Shown here piece after piece: positions 9,880 to 26,031 of a stretch of 64,000 bases of DNA. Position 1 is the first letter of the stretch. Every line of letters starts with the position of its first letter. Origin of the DNA: Niebla homalea (lineage: Eukaryota > Ascomycota > Lecanoromycetes > Lecanorales > Ramalinaceae); NCBI GenBank assembly GCA_019925105.1, contig JAHGAU010000010.1, positions 1,054,001 to 1,118,000 of the forward strand. Direction: 5' to 3'. Under the pieces are notes generated by a model. It ran no database searches. It was not told the origin of the DNA and saw only the letters and a list, made by a program, of their open reading frames with translations. The position numbers and the translations under genes were made by a program.

Positions 9880-11037
9880 AATGTTATTAGAAGAAAAAAA
9901 AAGGTTACTGCTTATAATAATATTTACCTTAATATATTAATATAAATAACAATACTTAATAATACGTTATACTCTATATATCTTATGCTTTTATATTAAA
10001 ATCTTATTTAATTTTGCGGGGTCAGCCGTAATTACGCTTAAAATATAACGTATAAAGAATACCGGTAAACGATAAAGATATTACTTTAATAAATACCGGT
10101 TATAATAAAGTAATGTAAAGTTTATTACGGTGGGTAATAATAACGTTATTAAATTCAGGATATATAATATAGAATTTACGTAATAAGTTTAAGTGTAATT
10201 TTAATAACGGAAGCTTATTATTATATTCTATATTTTAAGTAATTTAATCAAATATTTATTATTTCTTTCTTTATAAATAATTCTTTTGAGAATATACTCC
10301 TTTTTATTCTTAGAATTTACTTTAAATACGGGCGGTACGTTATGGTTAAGTTATTAATTAAAAGGATTTTTTATTAAGTTATTAATTAACTTAAGTATAT
10401 TAATTAAAATAATTAATATTATTTTTATATTAACGGGTAATTTAAACTTATATATAAAGTAACTGATTTTCTTAATAATAATAAAAGGTCCGGCGCGTTA
10501 TTAATATAGCTTATAATTTTTAATACCGGGGATATTATATTGACGGTATAACTTTAAATAAATTAAATTATTAATATTAAATTAAATTAATTTATAACTT
10601 TAATTATATCGGAATTTAATTATTATTTACGTAAATTTTAATATATCCTATACTTCTTTATAATTTTATAATCGAAATATATTATACTTAAGAATTAAAA
10701 AGGTTATTAAAAAATTTAAAAGGTTACGGATATTTATATTATAATAAATTTTATTTAAAATCAATTTAATTAATATTAACTTTAAATTATTTAAGATACC
10801 TTAAATATATAAAATAATATTTATTTAACTATAATCCGGATATATAATTATAAAGTAACGGAATATAATCTTAGATATTTAATTAATTTATTTTAACTAA
10901 TTATTAATCTAAAGGTAATATATATTAAACGTAAAAATATAAATATTTATTTCTTTAAATATAGATTTCTAAAATATAAAAATAAATTTATAATCTTTAT
11001 TTAATATAATATTAAAGGGAATTCCTTATCCTTATTT

Positions 11038-11211
11038 TATAATGGACGCAATGTATGTATAGGTAATAGGTGTATTCTGTCTGATTAATGAATCTCCATT
11101 AGGGATGCTATATATAAATATAGGATAATATCTTATCCCTACTATTTTATTTTTAATGTTTTATTATCCCTAATATCCTATACTTATAAGTATATATACC
11201 TATTTATTATA
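11038..11211 (-). repeat. Left (3') LTR of E3
   Basis: 174 bp, heavily RIP-altered; the end TATAATGG stands for TGTAATGG in the family. Next to it lies the purine tract expected upstream of a 3' LTR on the minus strand. Confidence 0.85.
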
Positions 11212-11750
11212 AGTCCCCCCGAATAATGTTAAAGGATACGTCCTTATATCCTATTTTTTATATTATAAATAAATATACCTTAAACTTTATCTTTTTAAGA
11301 TAACGTTAATAAGTTTATCAACCTTCTTAAAGAAAAGGGCGATAAACGTATTTATAATATTATAATTATTAATAAAAATAAATATTAAGATAAATATATC
11401 CCTCTTAAGCTTTATTATTTTATTTATTATTATTTATAACGGTATTATATTAATAGTTTTAACTTTATTTATAATCGATTAAATATTAAATATATAGTTT
11501 CTGGCAATCTTTAATCCTCCTGGGAAGTTTAAATTTAAGTTTATTTTATTTACCGCGTTTTCTATTCATTTAAAGTACTTTAAGATTATATTAAACTTAA
11601 TATTTAAAATTATAAACTTAATATCGGCTTATAACTATAAAAGGACGAATATACTTATATTTTTATCGGAAGTTATATATATAATATATTCTTTTTATTA
11701 TCCTTATAACTTCTCCTTATTTTTTAAGTTTATAATTATATTTATTAAAT

Positions 11751-12060
11751 TGATTGATTGATTGATTGATTTATACTACGGATCTAGTTAAGCTAATTCC
11801 AGCGTTCCTTAATACTCGGCCATTTAGCCTTACTAATAACCGTAAAAAAAACCTAATATCTATAATGTTAAGAATAAAAACCGGTATCCACCCAACTTCT
11901 ACTTACGTCTTAAGGGTTAAGAGTATCTACGGTTATTTAAAGAGTAAGAATTTATTCATACGTTTTTTCCAAGAAAACCCATAATACCACGATTAAATCC
12001 ACTTAAGGATTGCCCTTAAACCTGTTGCTCTTCCGTTACCCCACGGGTCTGTCCAATGCA
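11751..12060 (-). mobile_element. LINE C: 5'-truncated ~300-bp copy of the Tad1-like LINE
   Basis: Starts at the (GATT)n tail and matches the first 300 bases of LINE D, so only the 3' end was inserted. Flanking TTTATTAA-type repeats fit a target duplication. Bases 12000-12060 are nearly RIP-free. The plus-strand frame at 11766-11984 is antisense to the LINE and not a gene. Confidence 0.8.
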
Positions 12061-13679
12061 TTTATTAATTTATTAAAGTTAATTTAAACGTTAATACTTA
12101 AGGACGTCGGAGTATTATTACTTAATAATATAATCTTATTACCTATTAATTTCGTTATTTTATCCGGCTTCCTTATAAACTTTATTAAAGCTAATTGGAT
12201 TTATTATTTCTATTAATTAACTTATTTAATAATATCCTTTACGTATATACTTAACTACTTATTTCTTAAATTTATAACGTTAATTATTATTGCTTTATTC
12301 TATTTTTCTGGTACTTTTATAAGTTAAAAGGGATAATTACCGGTTTTCTTTATAACGTTTAATAACGTAATATTAGGTTTACCCTGTCTTTAGAAAATAT
12401 ATATACTTTTCTAGGTAATAAAGTACTATTATTAATTAATTTATATTATAGCCGTATCGTTAAGGTTTATTTGAGTTTTTTTAATATCGTTTTATCGATT
12501 AAATAACTATAATTACCTTAATATGGTAAAAAACTATTTATTTTTATTAAATATATTTTATACTCATATTAAGGTATAATTAATAATTCTAATAATTAAA
12601 ATATTATTAAGGTTTATATTATCGTTTAATTATATAAAGGGATCGGCGACGTTAAACGTTAAATATAAATATTTATTATTCATTTTTATCTTTTTAATAA
12701 CGGGGTTAATTAAGTTATTTAATATAAATAAATCTATATCGTCGTCCTTAATAATATTAATACGTTTTAATCCTTTTTTAAATATAATTATTTATTCTAG
12801 TTTATTAATTCCGTAACTTAATAAATAAAAGAAGGTATTATTGATTATTCCGAATTTTCTATTTATTAAATAAAATAAAAGTATAAAGGATTAAGGGATA
12901 TTAAGGGAATAAACATAAAGGATACTTATAAATAGGGCAATAGTAAGAAATTGCTATATATAATAAATAATATAACCTTTTACCGTTATCAGAATATAAT
13001 AAAATAATTTTATATTTATTTATTACCCTATATATTGTTATTAAGACGTAATAATAAAACCTGAAAAATTAAACAATAAATATATATAGGTAATAATAAT
13101 TTTATTCCTATATTAATTTAATTTTAACGTAATACCTTATACCTTTTAAGGATAAAAGTATTATTATTATTATCCTTAAAAAGTAATAATAAATTAAATA
13201 TACGTTTTAAGATCCGTATTATACGTAATAAACTTATAAATATAAATAGAATAGGTACTTACGGAACTAATATATTTACGGGAAGTTTAATCGTAATTAT
13301 TTATTTATACGGACGGCTAAATCCTTATTTAATAAGGATAATTATTAATAATAACGTATTAATAACGTCCTTTTTAAAACGCCCGGAATAACGTATCGGG
13401 ATAATTAATAATATTTATTTTAATTATAATAAACGGATAATTAATAAAATAAATATTACTTTCTTAAACTCTTTATATAATTTATATTCTTAAACGAACT
13501 TTTATATATTATTTAAATTTTTAATATTATATTATAAATTATTTTTTAAGCTTTAACCTTTTTAACGGATAAAATATTCCGTTATAAATCTACGTCCTTA
13601 TTTAAAGGTTCTTTTATTTAATAATTTATTTACTTTATATAAACGTACTTACGGTATATCTCCTTTAATAAAAATAGAA

Positions 13680-13870
13680 AAAAACTTATCCGGTATAAAC
13701 CGGTAATATAGATCGGAATTAAGTTTAAGAATAAACTTAAGTTAAATAATAATAAATATTGGGTATAAGTTTTAATATATTAAAATATTAAAACGATAAA
13801 CCAGATTATTAATACATTCTATAATTTAGAACGGGCCTACGTATTATTAAGATAACTTTTTCTTAATTAA
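13680..13870 (-). pseudogene. E3 integrase C-terminal region (RIP relic)
   Basis: On the minus strand the translation shows a spaced pattern (VGPF, then NNLVYRFNI, then NLYPIF, then PDK). In gypsy polyproteins this is the integrase C-terminal 'GPF...AYRL..P...IHPVF' segment. Several codons are stops of the TAA/TAG type. A homologous segment in E4 (48980-49190) supports the reading. The upstream pol (higher coordinates) is interrupted by LINE D. Confidence 0.6.
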
Positions 13871-15331
13871 CGTTATAAAGGGGATATTATATCTTTTATA
13901 TAGGTATAATAACGTATAATTATTAATATTTATATATTTCGGTATATATTTTCCGTTATAGTAATATTTCTGCGTTATCTATATAAAAAATATAGTATCG
14001 GACGCTTTAATATATATATCCGAGAATTTTAATTACGGATATAATATAATAAGGTTTAAAGGACGTTTAATAAAAAATCCGTATATTACTTTATTCGGTA
14101 TAAAGGATAACGGTATTAAAGTAATATTATTTAAGAATAATTATATTTAAAGTAATACCGTCGGCTATAACTTTAAGTTATCCAGGGTATAAACGTAATA
14201 TTTAAGAAAAATTTCATTAATTTTATTAATAATTTTATTTCGGCCGTCCGTTTAAAAATAATAAACTAATAAATATAATAAATTAATATTTAATCGTTTA
14301 AAGATAGTTATTTATAAATTAAAAATAAACTTACGGTTTCTATCTGAAATAATTATAAATAATAAACCTTAATTAACGATAGTAAAATAATTTAATAAGA
14401 TATATATTTAATCGGACGTTTTTTACGTTTTTTTACCCGTTATAAAAGTAATTCTTTAACTAAATTTATCCGTATAAGATATAATAATATCGAAACCTTT
14501 AAAAGATAATAAAAGAATAAAAATAAAGTTAAATATAATAATATAGAAGGGTATTAAAGGGGTCTAAATTGGTTATAGCGACCTATATAGACGGTAACGA
14601 CGTATTTAATAAACGAAATATTAAGGATAATATCGGAAATATTCCTAAAGAAAGTATTTTAAATATCGTATATATTATAAACGTATAATAATATAAAAAT
14701 ACCGTTTATATCCGGGATATCCTTTACTATATACGACGTTAAAAATATCCTTTATAATAGAACGCGGGATATATAAACGGTAATAATTTATATTATCGAT
14801 ATAATAAATAAAATTATTAAAGATATTTATATATTAATTATTATCGGCGTTTAATTTAAATTTAAAATAAAATCCGAAATATAAGTCTAATTTATAAAAT
14901 AATAAATCTTTATTATAAATAAACGGTAAAAATATCCTATTCTCTATATTTCTTATATTATTTATTTTAAGGATATTTATAATCCGAATCTATATAAAAT
15001 TTTCTTTATATCCGTCCTTAATATAACGATAAAAATTATCGTTTATTTATATAAATAAAATAATATATATTAAATAATCTAGTTTAAAGTAATCGTTTTT
15101 AAGGGTTATATCTTTATTTAAGCTTACGAAACGGGATAAAGCATTTAAGACAATAAATTCCTTTTTAAACTTATATTATACGTTTAAATTAAAGAAATAA
15201 AAAAACTGGGATGCTTTTATTAAACGGATATTTATACGTTTAATAAAAATAATAAAAATAATTAAGGTTTATTTTATAATATTTAATATTACTAAATAGT
15301 CTATTTAAATAATTATTAAGTATTTAAATGA

Positions 15332-18300
15332 TTGATTGATTGATTGATTGATTTATACTACGGGTTTAGTTAAGTTAATTCCGGCGTTCCTTAATATGCG
15401 GCCTTTTAATTTTACTGGTAACCGTAAAAATCTGATACTTATAACGTTAGGGCAAAAACCAGCGTTTATTAGGTTTTTACCCTTTATCCTTTAAGGTAAA
15501 AAATATTAATAGCTATTTAAAGAATAATAATTTATTTATATACTTTTTATATTTTAACTCCTTGAAGAAAATCCGTAATATTATAATTATATCCTTATAA
15601 AGGCTATCCTTAAGCTTATTATTCTTCCGTTCTTTTATATATTTATATTACTTTAATTTTATATAATATTTTTAAATATTTTTATTAATACTTACGTATT
15701 TAATATATACCTTTTTTATATTATTATCGTTATTAACTTTTTTAAAGACTTTTAATAAGCGTTTATTATTATATTTTTACGGCTATAGAAAATGCTTTCC
15801 GGTTTATATAATTAATATAACCGGTTTCCGTTCCTCTTTTTCTTTTTTAACCGGTAATGGGTTTTTTCCGTAAAGTCTTTAATAACCTTACTTATTTTTA
15901 TAATAAAAATAAATTATAATAATAATCTAGTAAATATTATAAATTTAATAATTAACCGGATATTTCGTTTTATAAATAATATTTAATAATAATTATAAGT
16001 ATTAACTTTTATAATAAATCTTAATTTAATTTCCGTAAATAAAGGATAAAAAGTAAGGACGTATATAGCATTTTATTTTTTTATCCGTACTTATATTTAA
16101 CGTTTATTTAACTTTTAATATATATAATAAATAAAAAGTAAATTAAACCGTTTTTACCCGTCCGAGTTAAATCGTTAATATATTATTATCCTTTCTTATA
16201 ATATTATAGCGGCGGAAATACTTATTAATAATTTTTTTATCGTTAAAAATTAAATAATAATAACCTTAAGGTATAAAGTCTTTATATTTTTATTAACGTT
16301 TAATTTATTTTATCGTAATTTATAAGATAATCGCTATAACCTTTATTCTTTAAATCCCCTTAATTTTAATCTCTTTTATACTTAATAAAAATTAATATCC
16401 GCTTAAGTTAACCTTTAAGATACCGGTAAGGTTAACTTCCTTCTCCGTTTATTTTTACTTTATCTTAATAAGAAAGGAAATAAATATTTTTAATATACTC
16501 TTTTTAACTTTAAGCTTATTAAGATTCTAGCGGATTCGCCCGTTTTTTATTATTATAATTAAGTATATATATATCTTTTTAACTTTACTTAAATAATTAT
16601 TTAATTTAATGAAACCTTAATTAACGGTATAAAAACCTTAGACTTTAATACCGGGATAAAAATTACTTTATAAGTACTATTAATTATTCTTAAATACCGA
16701 TTCTAGACTTTCTATAATATTTAAATAAACTTTTTTTTATATCCTAGAATACCCTTAAGTATATATTAAATGGCCGTAACGTATATTATAATTAACTTTA
16801 TTATAACCTAATAAATAATCCGGGTTTTTTATAACGTAATTCCTTATATTAATATAGTAAAATAAATAAGGCTTTTTTCCTATAAAGTTATTTTCTTTTA
16901 AATTTTTCTTATATAATCCTTTTAATTGAATTTCTTATTTATTTAAAAATTAAAAATTTTAATATTAATATCCGACTTTATTATAACTTTATTTAAATTT
17001 ATTATAGTTATTATATTATATAGCTTTAAACTTTTAATTATATAAATAAGTTCATATTTATATAATATAAATTAAGCTTTATAAATTTTTATTTATTAAA
17101 AATAAATTTTATAAGTTTATTTTAATTTTAAATAATTTATATATATAAAAGTACTATAAATTAAAAGGTAAATATTATTAATAAAGCTTTTAACTTAAAC
17201 CTTTTATCTTAACTTAATAAGCTTTTTAATTAATAAACCGTTAAAAAATAAAAATAATATAAGAAAAATAAGTAATCCTTAAGGAATCCCCGTTATAATA
17301 AGCTTTATTAAGCTTATTTTTTATCTTAGGTTAATCGATATAATTCGGTTACTTAAGAAACTTTTTATTTATTCAATTAAAAAGGGTAATATCCCTTTTT
17401 TCTTTAAGTTATATAATAACCTTTAGTAATTTATTTTATTAAAAATACTTATAATATTAAAAGAAAGAAGATTCATAATATATTTTTTCCCGTAACCTTA
17501 TATTATATATATGCCGTTAATTAGTTTTTTAAGGGCTATTTCTATTAACCGATTTTTCCTTATTTTTATTTATTAATCGGGGAGAAATCTATAATTCTCT
17601 ATATAGTTATTAAGGATCTTTATTATTACCGTTTTTAAGGCTTTCCTTAATATATATAGGAGTATAATAAGTCTATAAAACTTTACCTTAAAGTAATCCG
17701 GCTTAATAAGCTTCTTAAAGATAATCGTTTTTACTTCCTTAAATTTATATAAATGGTAATTAACGTTGAAATATACTTAAAAAAGGTAAATAAAGACCTT
17801 TTTAAAAGGTAAAATTATTATTATTAGGAATTTATTGGGAATCCTATTTAGTCCCGGGGCTTTATTTTTCTTTAATTTATTAATCGCCCTGGTTATTATA
17901 TCTTATATTATTACCTTATTTATTAATACGGAATCGGGGTATAAAGCGTTATTAATATCGTCCAAGTTAACTTTTAATAAAATAAAATAAACTTTTTTAA
18001 AAACCTTGATTTTACCGTTAAAAATATTAATTAATACATTATCGGGTTTCTTAAAAGGCGGGAATTTAAAGATAAACTTTAATTTTCTACTTTATTCTTT
18101 ATTATACTTTATTAACTTTTAAATACTATAAAATAAAACCGTTAAGTTATATACCGTAAATTAAAAATATATTTATTTAATTTTCTTAATAATCCTTTTT
18201 TTTCTTTTTAAATAACTTTTAATTAATTAAGTATTTCTTAATTTTTATATTTAAAAGTTTATTTAATTAGTTTTTTCGTTTTTATAATCGCGGTTATATA

Positions 18301-21162
18301 TCCTTTATTTTAATAAATTTTAGCTCTTTAAAAGGGTTTTATTATTAAAATAGTCTTATCGATTACTTTATTTAATACCTTTATTATTTACTTTATAAAG
18401 AAATCGATCCGGTTTCTATTATTTAATTAAGGGAAATCCGTAAATTATATTATTATCTTTTCCGTTTTTATATAAACCTTTACTTTTTTAATTATTTTTT
18501 ATGTTTTCCTTATTAATAATAATATAATCGTATTAACGGTTTAATTTAAGGTTATTTATATCAGTATATAATTTAAGTTATATTTTAAGTCTTTTCGTAA
18601 CTTATATATTATAATTACGTTAATAACCCTTTTTATATTAAAAGTTAAATTAATCGTTATTTTAAATTTATAATTCTTTTATATAATAATTTTTTATAAT
18701 ATTAATAATAAGAAATTAACTTAAATAATAATTATTAATAAGTTATCCGATTTAATATAATTTATTATATGCCCTTCTTCGTTTTATATATAATAATATA
18801 GATTAAAGTCTTTAAGTAATATATATTTATTTAAAGTAATTAAAACCTTTTTAAATAACAATATTATAAAAAGTTTTTCTTTATTAATTAACGGTGGATT
18901 ATATATATTATAAATATTAAAATTGCCCTTTAAGTCCTTTTCTTTTATAATATAAAGTATATAAAGGTTTCTATTATAATAAATAATATCTTAATTATCT
19001 ATATTAAGTTATTTATTTATAAAGAAATATATTCTGGTCGTTTTATCCTCCTTAAAAATTAAGTAAAATCCCTTTTCCGGGTTAATAAATAAATATATAT
19101 ATAAGTTATATAATAATTCCTATATTATTATAACGTTAATATCTTTAACTTTTTTAAACTTAAATATTAATATTATAATTTTAATTCCTTTATTATAAAT
19201 ATTATATTATATTATTCTTAAAAACGTTAATATATTATATATTAACCTTTATAAAGGCTCCCTTTTTTATACTTATTTAAATTACGGACTTCTTATTAAA
19301 ATTAAGTGTTTTCTAATTTAATACCTTCCCGGTTATTATTAAAGACGTAGGACGGCCGGCCTTTAAGGTTAGGATCGCAAAAAACTTTCTTTTTTTATTA
19401 TTATTTACCTTTTATTATTTAATTGGTTAAATTTACGTTTTAAGGCTACCTTTAATTAATTTATTAAACCAGTTTTATATATATTATACCGTTGGATTTT
19501 TACGGCTATCCGGGTCTCCTTACGTTTAATCTCCTTAACTCTTATTATATACCTGGAATCTTATATTAAGTATTTTTCTTTATTATATACGGTATATTTA
19601 AGCGTACTTTTTATAAGCCCCTTAATTATTAATTTTATATATTTATAAATATTATAGCCCTTAATATAAACCGTATATTTTATAATATTAAAGTACTTTA
19701 TAGTAATATATTTATAATTTTAATATTTAAAATATTAATAAATATTAATTGCTTTATTTTATAATTAAATTATTTTAAAAGATTTTTTTTTAATAATTCC
19801 TTTATTTAAAATATTATTATATATCTTTATTAACGTTATATTTAATATAACGGTAAAATACCTTTTTATGCGTTTTAAAAAATTAAGTTTTTTTGTTACT
19901 GGCGGAAGCCTATAATTAACGATCTTAAGCTTTAAGTAAAGAATTATATTCTTTTTTTCTATATTTTTTAACGTAGTTTTTCTTTTAATTTCCTTAAAAC
20001 GTAATAAGTATATTTTATTTATTATAACGGTAAACGATTACCTTAAAACCTTAATTAACTTATATTTTCCTTTATTAATTTAAACTTTAAATCTTTTTAA
20101 GTTTTCTTTCGTTTTTAAAAACGTTATATTAAGGAGGATATTTTTATTTTATAGTTTATATATTATAATAATTTATTTTATTAATAATTCCGTTATTATT
20201 TTAAAAGCCTTTATTAATTATAATAGGTTTATTTTTACCGCCGTATTCCTTTTTTTATTATTAAATAAACGGATTATTATTATCTTCGCCTTCCTTAATA
20301 TAATTATTTTTTCCTCCGTTATCCCCTTATTCTTTACCGCAGGTACCCCCTTTACCACCCTCGTTACTTAACTTTTTCTCGTTTAAAGGGCCGTTATTTT
20401 TATATTTTTACTTTATATACTTAATTTTAAGCTGCTGTTTTTACTTTTTATTAACGTTTTTACTCCCGCCCCTTAAGAGCCCCATAAGTATTCTGCTTCC
20501 CTTAATTTTACTTTTATTTTTATATAAAAGTCTTTTACGCTTTTTAATTTAATCTATAGTATTAATTAAGTCTTTAACGTAATATCCTTTTATTTTATCG
20601 TAAGGAGTCCTTTTAGGGCCTTTACCGCTTCCTTTACCGCCCTTTAACTTTCCTTTATTAAGCGATATATTATCTCCGCCTTTTATTTTTAATCCCTTAA
20701 AATCCCGTTTTCTTTATTAACTTTATTTCCCTTTTATATATCCTTAATAATACTTTTATTACGGTCTTTTTACCTTTTCTTCCCGTTTATATTCTTTATT
20801 ATTAATACCGTACCGGCTTTCTTACCTTTTTATTTACTTATTATTTCCGTATTATTATTATGCGTTTTACGCGCTTTAATACGCGTATTTTACTGACCTT
20901 AATTCCTTTATTTACTTTAAGTATTATTCGGCTTATTATTATTATATTACCTATATACGTTATCGCCGTTTCTATTAATATAGGCTACTTACCCGTTTAT
21001 TACCTTATTCTTAATTATTACGTTATTTTTACTTATCACACTTAATATACTCCCCTTATTATCGCTAAAGCTATATATATACGCATCGTTTTGGACCTCT
21101 AAGGTCCCTTTATTCGTCGCCATCTCTCCACGGTTTTCCTAAGCCTTTATTAACTTATATTC
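15332..21162 (-). mobile_element. LINE D: full-length (5,831 bp) Tad1-like non-LTR retrotransposon, RIP-decayed
   Basis: A 14-bp target duplication AAGTATTTAAATGA flanks it (15318-15331 and 21163-21176). The 3' end on the minus strand is a (GATT)n/(AATC)n tail at 15332-15352. ORF1 starts at ATG 21123 (MATNKGTLEVQND in translation), 39 bases from the 5' end. The length equals LINE B without its insert. Internal frames are destroyed by TAA/TAG codons; the small plus frame at 20860-21045 is an antisense accident. Inserted in E3, within its pol. Confidence 0.87.
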
Positions 21163-24100
21163 AAGTATTTAAATGAATCGATTAAGTAACGGATCTTTTT
21201 AATAACTTATATAAAGTTAATAATTTCGAATTCTATCGGCCAATAATTCTTTTTTATGTTAATAAGTAATCGGGATAAAAATAAAATTAATTTAATTATC
21301 GTCCTTAATAATTATAACTTAATTAACTTAAATCACGATATTTCCTCGTTTTTAACGTAGAATATTATAACGTTAAAATTGAATTCTTTAAACGTATTAA
21401 GGTTAATCTATAAAGTATAATCTATATTAAAATATACGAATATAATTAGGTTAAATAAGGCTTTTTAAAATAGGTCAAAGTTTATTTATTTTTATATAGA
21501 AGGTTTATTTAATTTTATAGTTAATACGTATTATTTATATACCGTTCCGGTTAATACGGAGCGCAATAATAATATCTTCAGTTTTTATAAAGGTTCTGTT
21601 AATTAAGTATATATAAATACGGACGAACGTAAATAACCTATAAAACTTAAGTAATATTCGAGTTATTTTAGCGTTATCGGGTATTATAAATAGCTAATTA
21701 CTTTAAGCTTATCCTTAAAGGTTAATAATTTAAGTAAATTTACTTAACGGTTAAGTAATTTAATATCCAGATACGTTAAGTACATTTTTAACGGGGCGAA
21801 GGATATATTTTATTAAATAAATATTAAAAAAAAATAACGTAAATTACTTAAGTATTATTTAAAAATATCCGTATTAATAATAATATTATTAATATATATT
21901 TACGTAATATTACGGATAGGACATAGGATCCTATTAATTTATCGTTAAATATAAGCTATAGAATTTATATAACTTATAATAAGTATTATAAATATTTTTT
22001 ATCCGCGATATATATTAATTATTAATAAATAATAAATATTAAAATATAATCTTTATTAATAAAAAAATAAAACGGCGTTTATTAAGGAGATACGCTTTTT
22101 CTTAAATAACTTAATAATAACCTTATCCTATATAAGGATAAAATATACGTTTAAGATGAATAAATTATTAAGACCCCGTATATTAATAACCGTTTATCCT
22201 TTATAAGTACCGTCATCTAATGTTTTTTAAATAATGAATACGGGAAACGAAAATAATATTAATTAGGATATAAAAATTAAACGTCCTTTATATTAAAGTT
22301 TATTAAAAATATTATTAATTATATTACGCTTTTTAATTCTTAATAAATAATTTTTTTTTCGCATTAAGGATTTATTTATACGTAATTATTAATCGTCCTT
22401 TAATTATAGCTTTATTTATTCGTATTCTGGGACATTTATAAAACCTAAATTTTCTTAAAGGGATAAAAACTTATTAATAAGATTATTTAATTAACGCTGT
22501 TTATTAGGTATATTATATACGTAAACGTTATTTAATAAAATAGTCTTAATAAATATATTAAACATAAAGGTATTTAAATCGATATTATCGTTTATATATA
22601 TTATTATATTAATAATCTTTATATCCTTAATATAGAAATAATTTTTATAGTTTAATTCTTATATAAATCTTAAACGCTTGTATTTATTTATGTAAATAAT
22701 ATAATCCGTATTATTTTTAACTATAATTCTTATTATTTAAATATTAATAAAATAAATAAATATAATAAGTAAACGTTATAGCTTTAATTTAAATAAAAAG
22801 TCTTTATCCTATAATAAATCCATTATATAAATGGAAATTATAGCTTTAAAATAAAATTATATAACAGATATTTAATTAATATAAATAACGTATTTAATAA
22901 ATTTATTACGTTATTTATATTTAATATCTATTATAATATTATAGCTTCCTATAAATATTTTACGGTCTATAATATATATATCGATTTTCTTAAGATTAAT
23001 AATATTATTTATTATAAATATATAAATACGTAAGTTATCTATAATATAAAGTTTACGTTTAAAATAAATTAAAGTTAAAATATTATCCTTTTTATAATTA
23101 AAAATAAAGATTTAAATAAGGATATATTTATCCGTTTAATATTAATTTAAACTTACGCCGCGGATACGGAGTACGGACGTTATCTTTAATATTTTAACGT
23201 TTAAAAAATTGAAAATTAGCTAGACTTTATTTATAAACGTAATATTATAACCGGTATTAAAATATATATCCGTAATAATTTAATTATTATTTAATAATAA
23301 CTTAATAATAATATAAACGTAATTTTAAGGCTTAAAATTAAATTTAATATTTAAATCGGTATTTAACGTTATTAATTTAATTACGTTAATATCCGCTATA
23401 TAATAAAAACGTTTTACTTATTAAAACGTTATTCTTTTATTAAGATATTATCCGCGGATATAATTATATAATTTATTTTTAAAAATAAATACCTTTTTAT
23501 ATTTATAATACGTTATTTTTATACCGATAAAGCCAATAAAACCTTCAGTATTATTATTATTTTATTTATTAAAGGGTACGTTTTATTATTTAAACGAAAT
23601 ATTACGTCCGTTATCCTTATATCCCGTATTTTTATATTATTATTTATTAGGATATAAGTTATCCTTATAATATAAATATATTAAGTTTTTATTTTATAGG
23701 TCTTATAAGTAATTTAATTCCTTATTTTTATTAAGAAAGCTTTAATATATAGCTTAAGGTTTAAACGTATTATTAAATCTATTATACTTACGGTTACTGA
23801 ATCTTTTTTATTTTTATCCGTTTTAATTTATATTTAAATATATTTATCCGCGTCCTTAATATTAAGAGTTTACCGAAACGGATGTATTTGGTAATACGGT
23901 AATTATTAATAATTAACGAAGAACGGATAATACTCTTAATTATTAATTTTATTATTATTAATAAGGATGATATTATTATTATTATCCGTAAGTATTAAAA
24001 CTACTTATATAAGGATAAAATAAAATTTATTATTTAAACGAAGAATTTTAAAACGGCGGATTACTATTATAGGCTTATAATTACCCGTACGTCTTAAAAG

Positions 24101-26031
24101 GTTTTAATTAATTAAAATTTAATTAAGGGAATTAAGATTTATATTTATTACGTTAATTTTATTAAGGTTATTATTTTATTTAAAAGGATATATTAAATTA
24201 TATATTTTTCTTTAGCTTAAAAACTTAAATAAAGGATACGATTATAATTATTAATTAAAATAAATTAATAAAAGCTTATAAGTCGGATATAATTCCTTAA
24301 TATATAAAAGTTAATTAATTTTCAATATTATTAATATTCGTTAATTTAATATATCGGATAACGGCCTATACATATATAGTAAATTTACGTTTATTCCGTA
24401 CGTTTTAAATAATATACTTCTCGGACGTTAAGTATTATAAAGCGATATTAATTATTTCCTTAAATCGGAATATAAAAGTTTAATATTATTAATTAATTTT
24501 ATTATTAAAACGTAACCCGATATATTTAAGTTCGGATAATTCTGCGGTATATTATATTAATACCGATCCTTTTAAGGTAATATTAATATTAACTTAGATA
24601 ATTATTAATCCTTTAATTAATACGAGATTACGGATACGTTCCGTAAATAGGATAATACTTTAATAATATATATCTTTATTAATAATAATAATTTTTCCGT
24701 CCTTATACGATTTATCCAGATACGGGTCGAAGAATCCCAGTTCTGAAATATATTATTTATCGTTATTACTATCCGGAACAAATAGTCTAAATGGACCAGG
24801 CTTATTAGGTTATCTACGTTAACTTAAAGGTCCTAATTGCTTTTATCTTTATTATTAAATACCGACGATAATACGGGTAATAATATAATTAATTATAAAT
24901 TATATTTATTTTTTTATAAATTAAATAATATTTATTATTAATATGTTTCTTAGATTTTATAATAACTATACGTAAATAACTTTAAATACGGAAATATTAG
25001 ATATTAAAATAATACCGTTAAAGCCTATATCGGACGTACCGGACGGTATTATTAAAAGAATAATTAAGCCGGATAACTTTATTGAGAATAACGTTAATAA
25101 AGTATAATTTAAAGTATTCTTAACGGACGGCGGGTCGAAATAAAGGTAATAATACCAAGTAATTTTTTAATTAAAATTACGAATTACTTTTCGGAATACT
25201 GATTTATTTAAAGGCTATACTAATAGGTATATCGTTACTTTAGATTCTCCTTGATTACGTTTCGTAAACCTTATTAATAAGGTAAATACTACTATAATAG
25301 ACGTAAAACGTAATAATCGGTATATAATATATCCGATACTTTGCTTAAGATATTTAAGGATATATTGCTTTATAAAGGTATAATTTATTTATCTGAAATT
25401 AAATAATTAAAACGTAAAAGTAAAAGTCTTAATATTAAAATATAAACCGGATAATATTTAAATTAATAAATAAATAAAAATATTATTAATTTATATTAAA
25501 TAATTACGTAAATATAATAAAGGATAAAGGATAAGGAATTCTTATTAAGTAAAAGGCATCTAGAAAATAAACGATACCTTTTATAAATAATAAAATAGCC
25601 GTTTTAATTACCTTACCTATTTAAAATAAAAAGGAGAACCAAAAAGATGTTCCGGTTATCTCTAAAATATAATTATTACCTTAAAATAATAGATTAATAT
25701 TCCGTTTTTATTTATAAACCGGTAATAAAATATTTAACGATAAAGGGTATAGAATAAGCTATTGGGGACAGTATATACTATACTAGAAACAGACTATTTA
25801 AACCGTTATTATCTATAGGATATTATTTTCTTAATATCCTATTCTTCAATAATTATCCTTTTATCCTTTTTATTACGAAGGTATTTATCTTAAGTAAATT
25901 ATTTAATAAATATTTAAGGGTATTATCTAAGGCGTTACTTAAGGTATTTATACTTAATATACGGTATTTCAAGTAAATTAATAGATTAAAATAATAGTTA
26001 ATAATATTATCCGTTAATTATTGTTATTATT

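Noticed and set aside
20860..21045. 61-codon plus-strand frame
   Set aside because: Antisense to ORF1 of LINE D; a by-product of AT-rich sequence.
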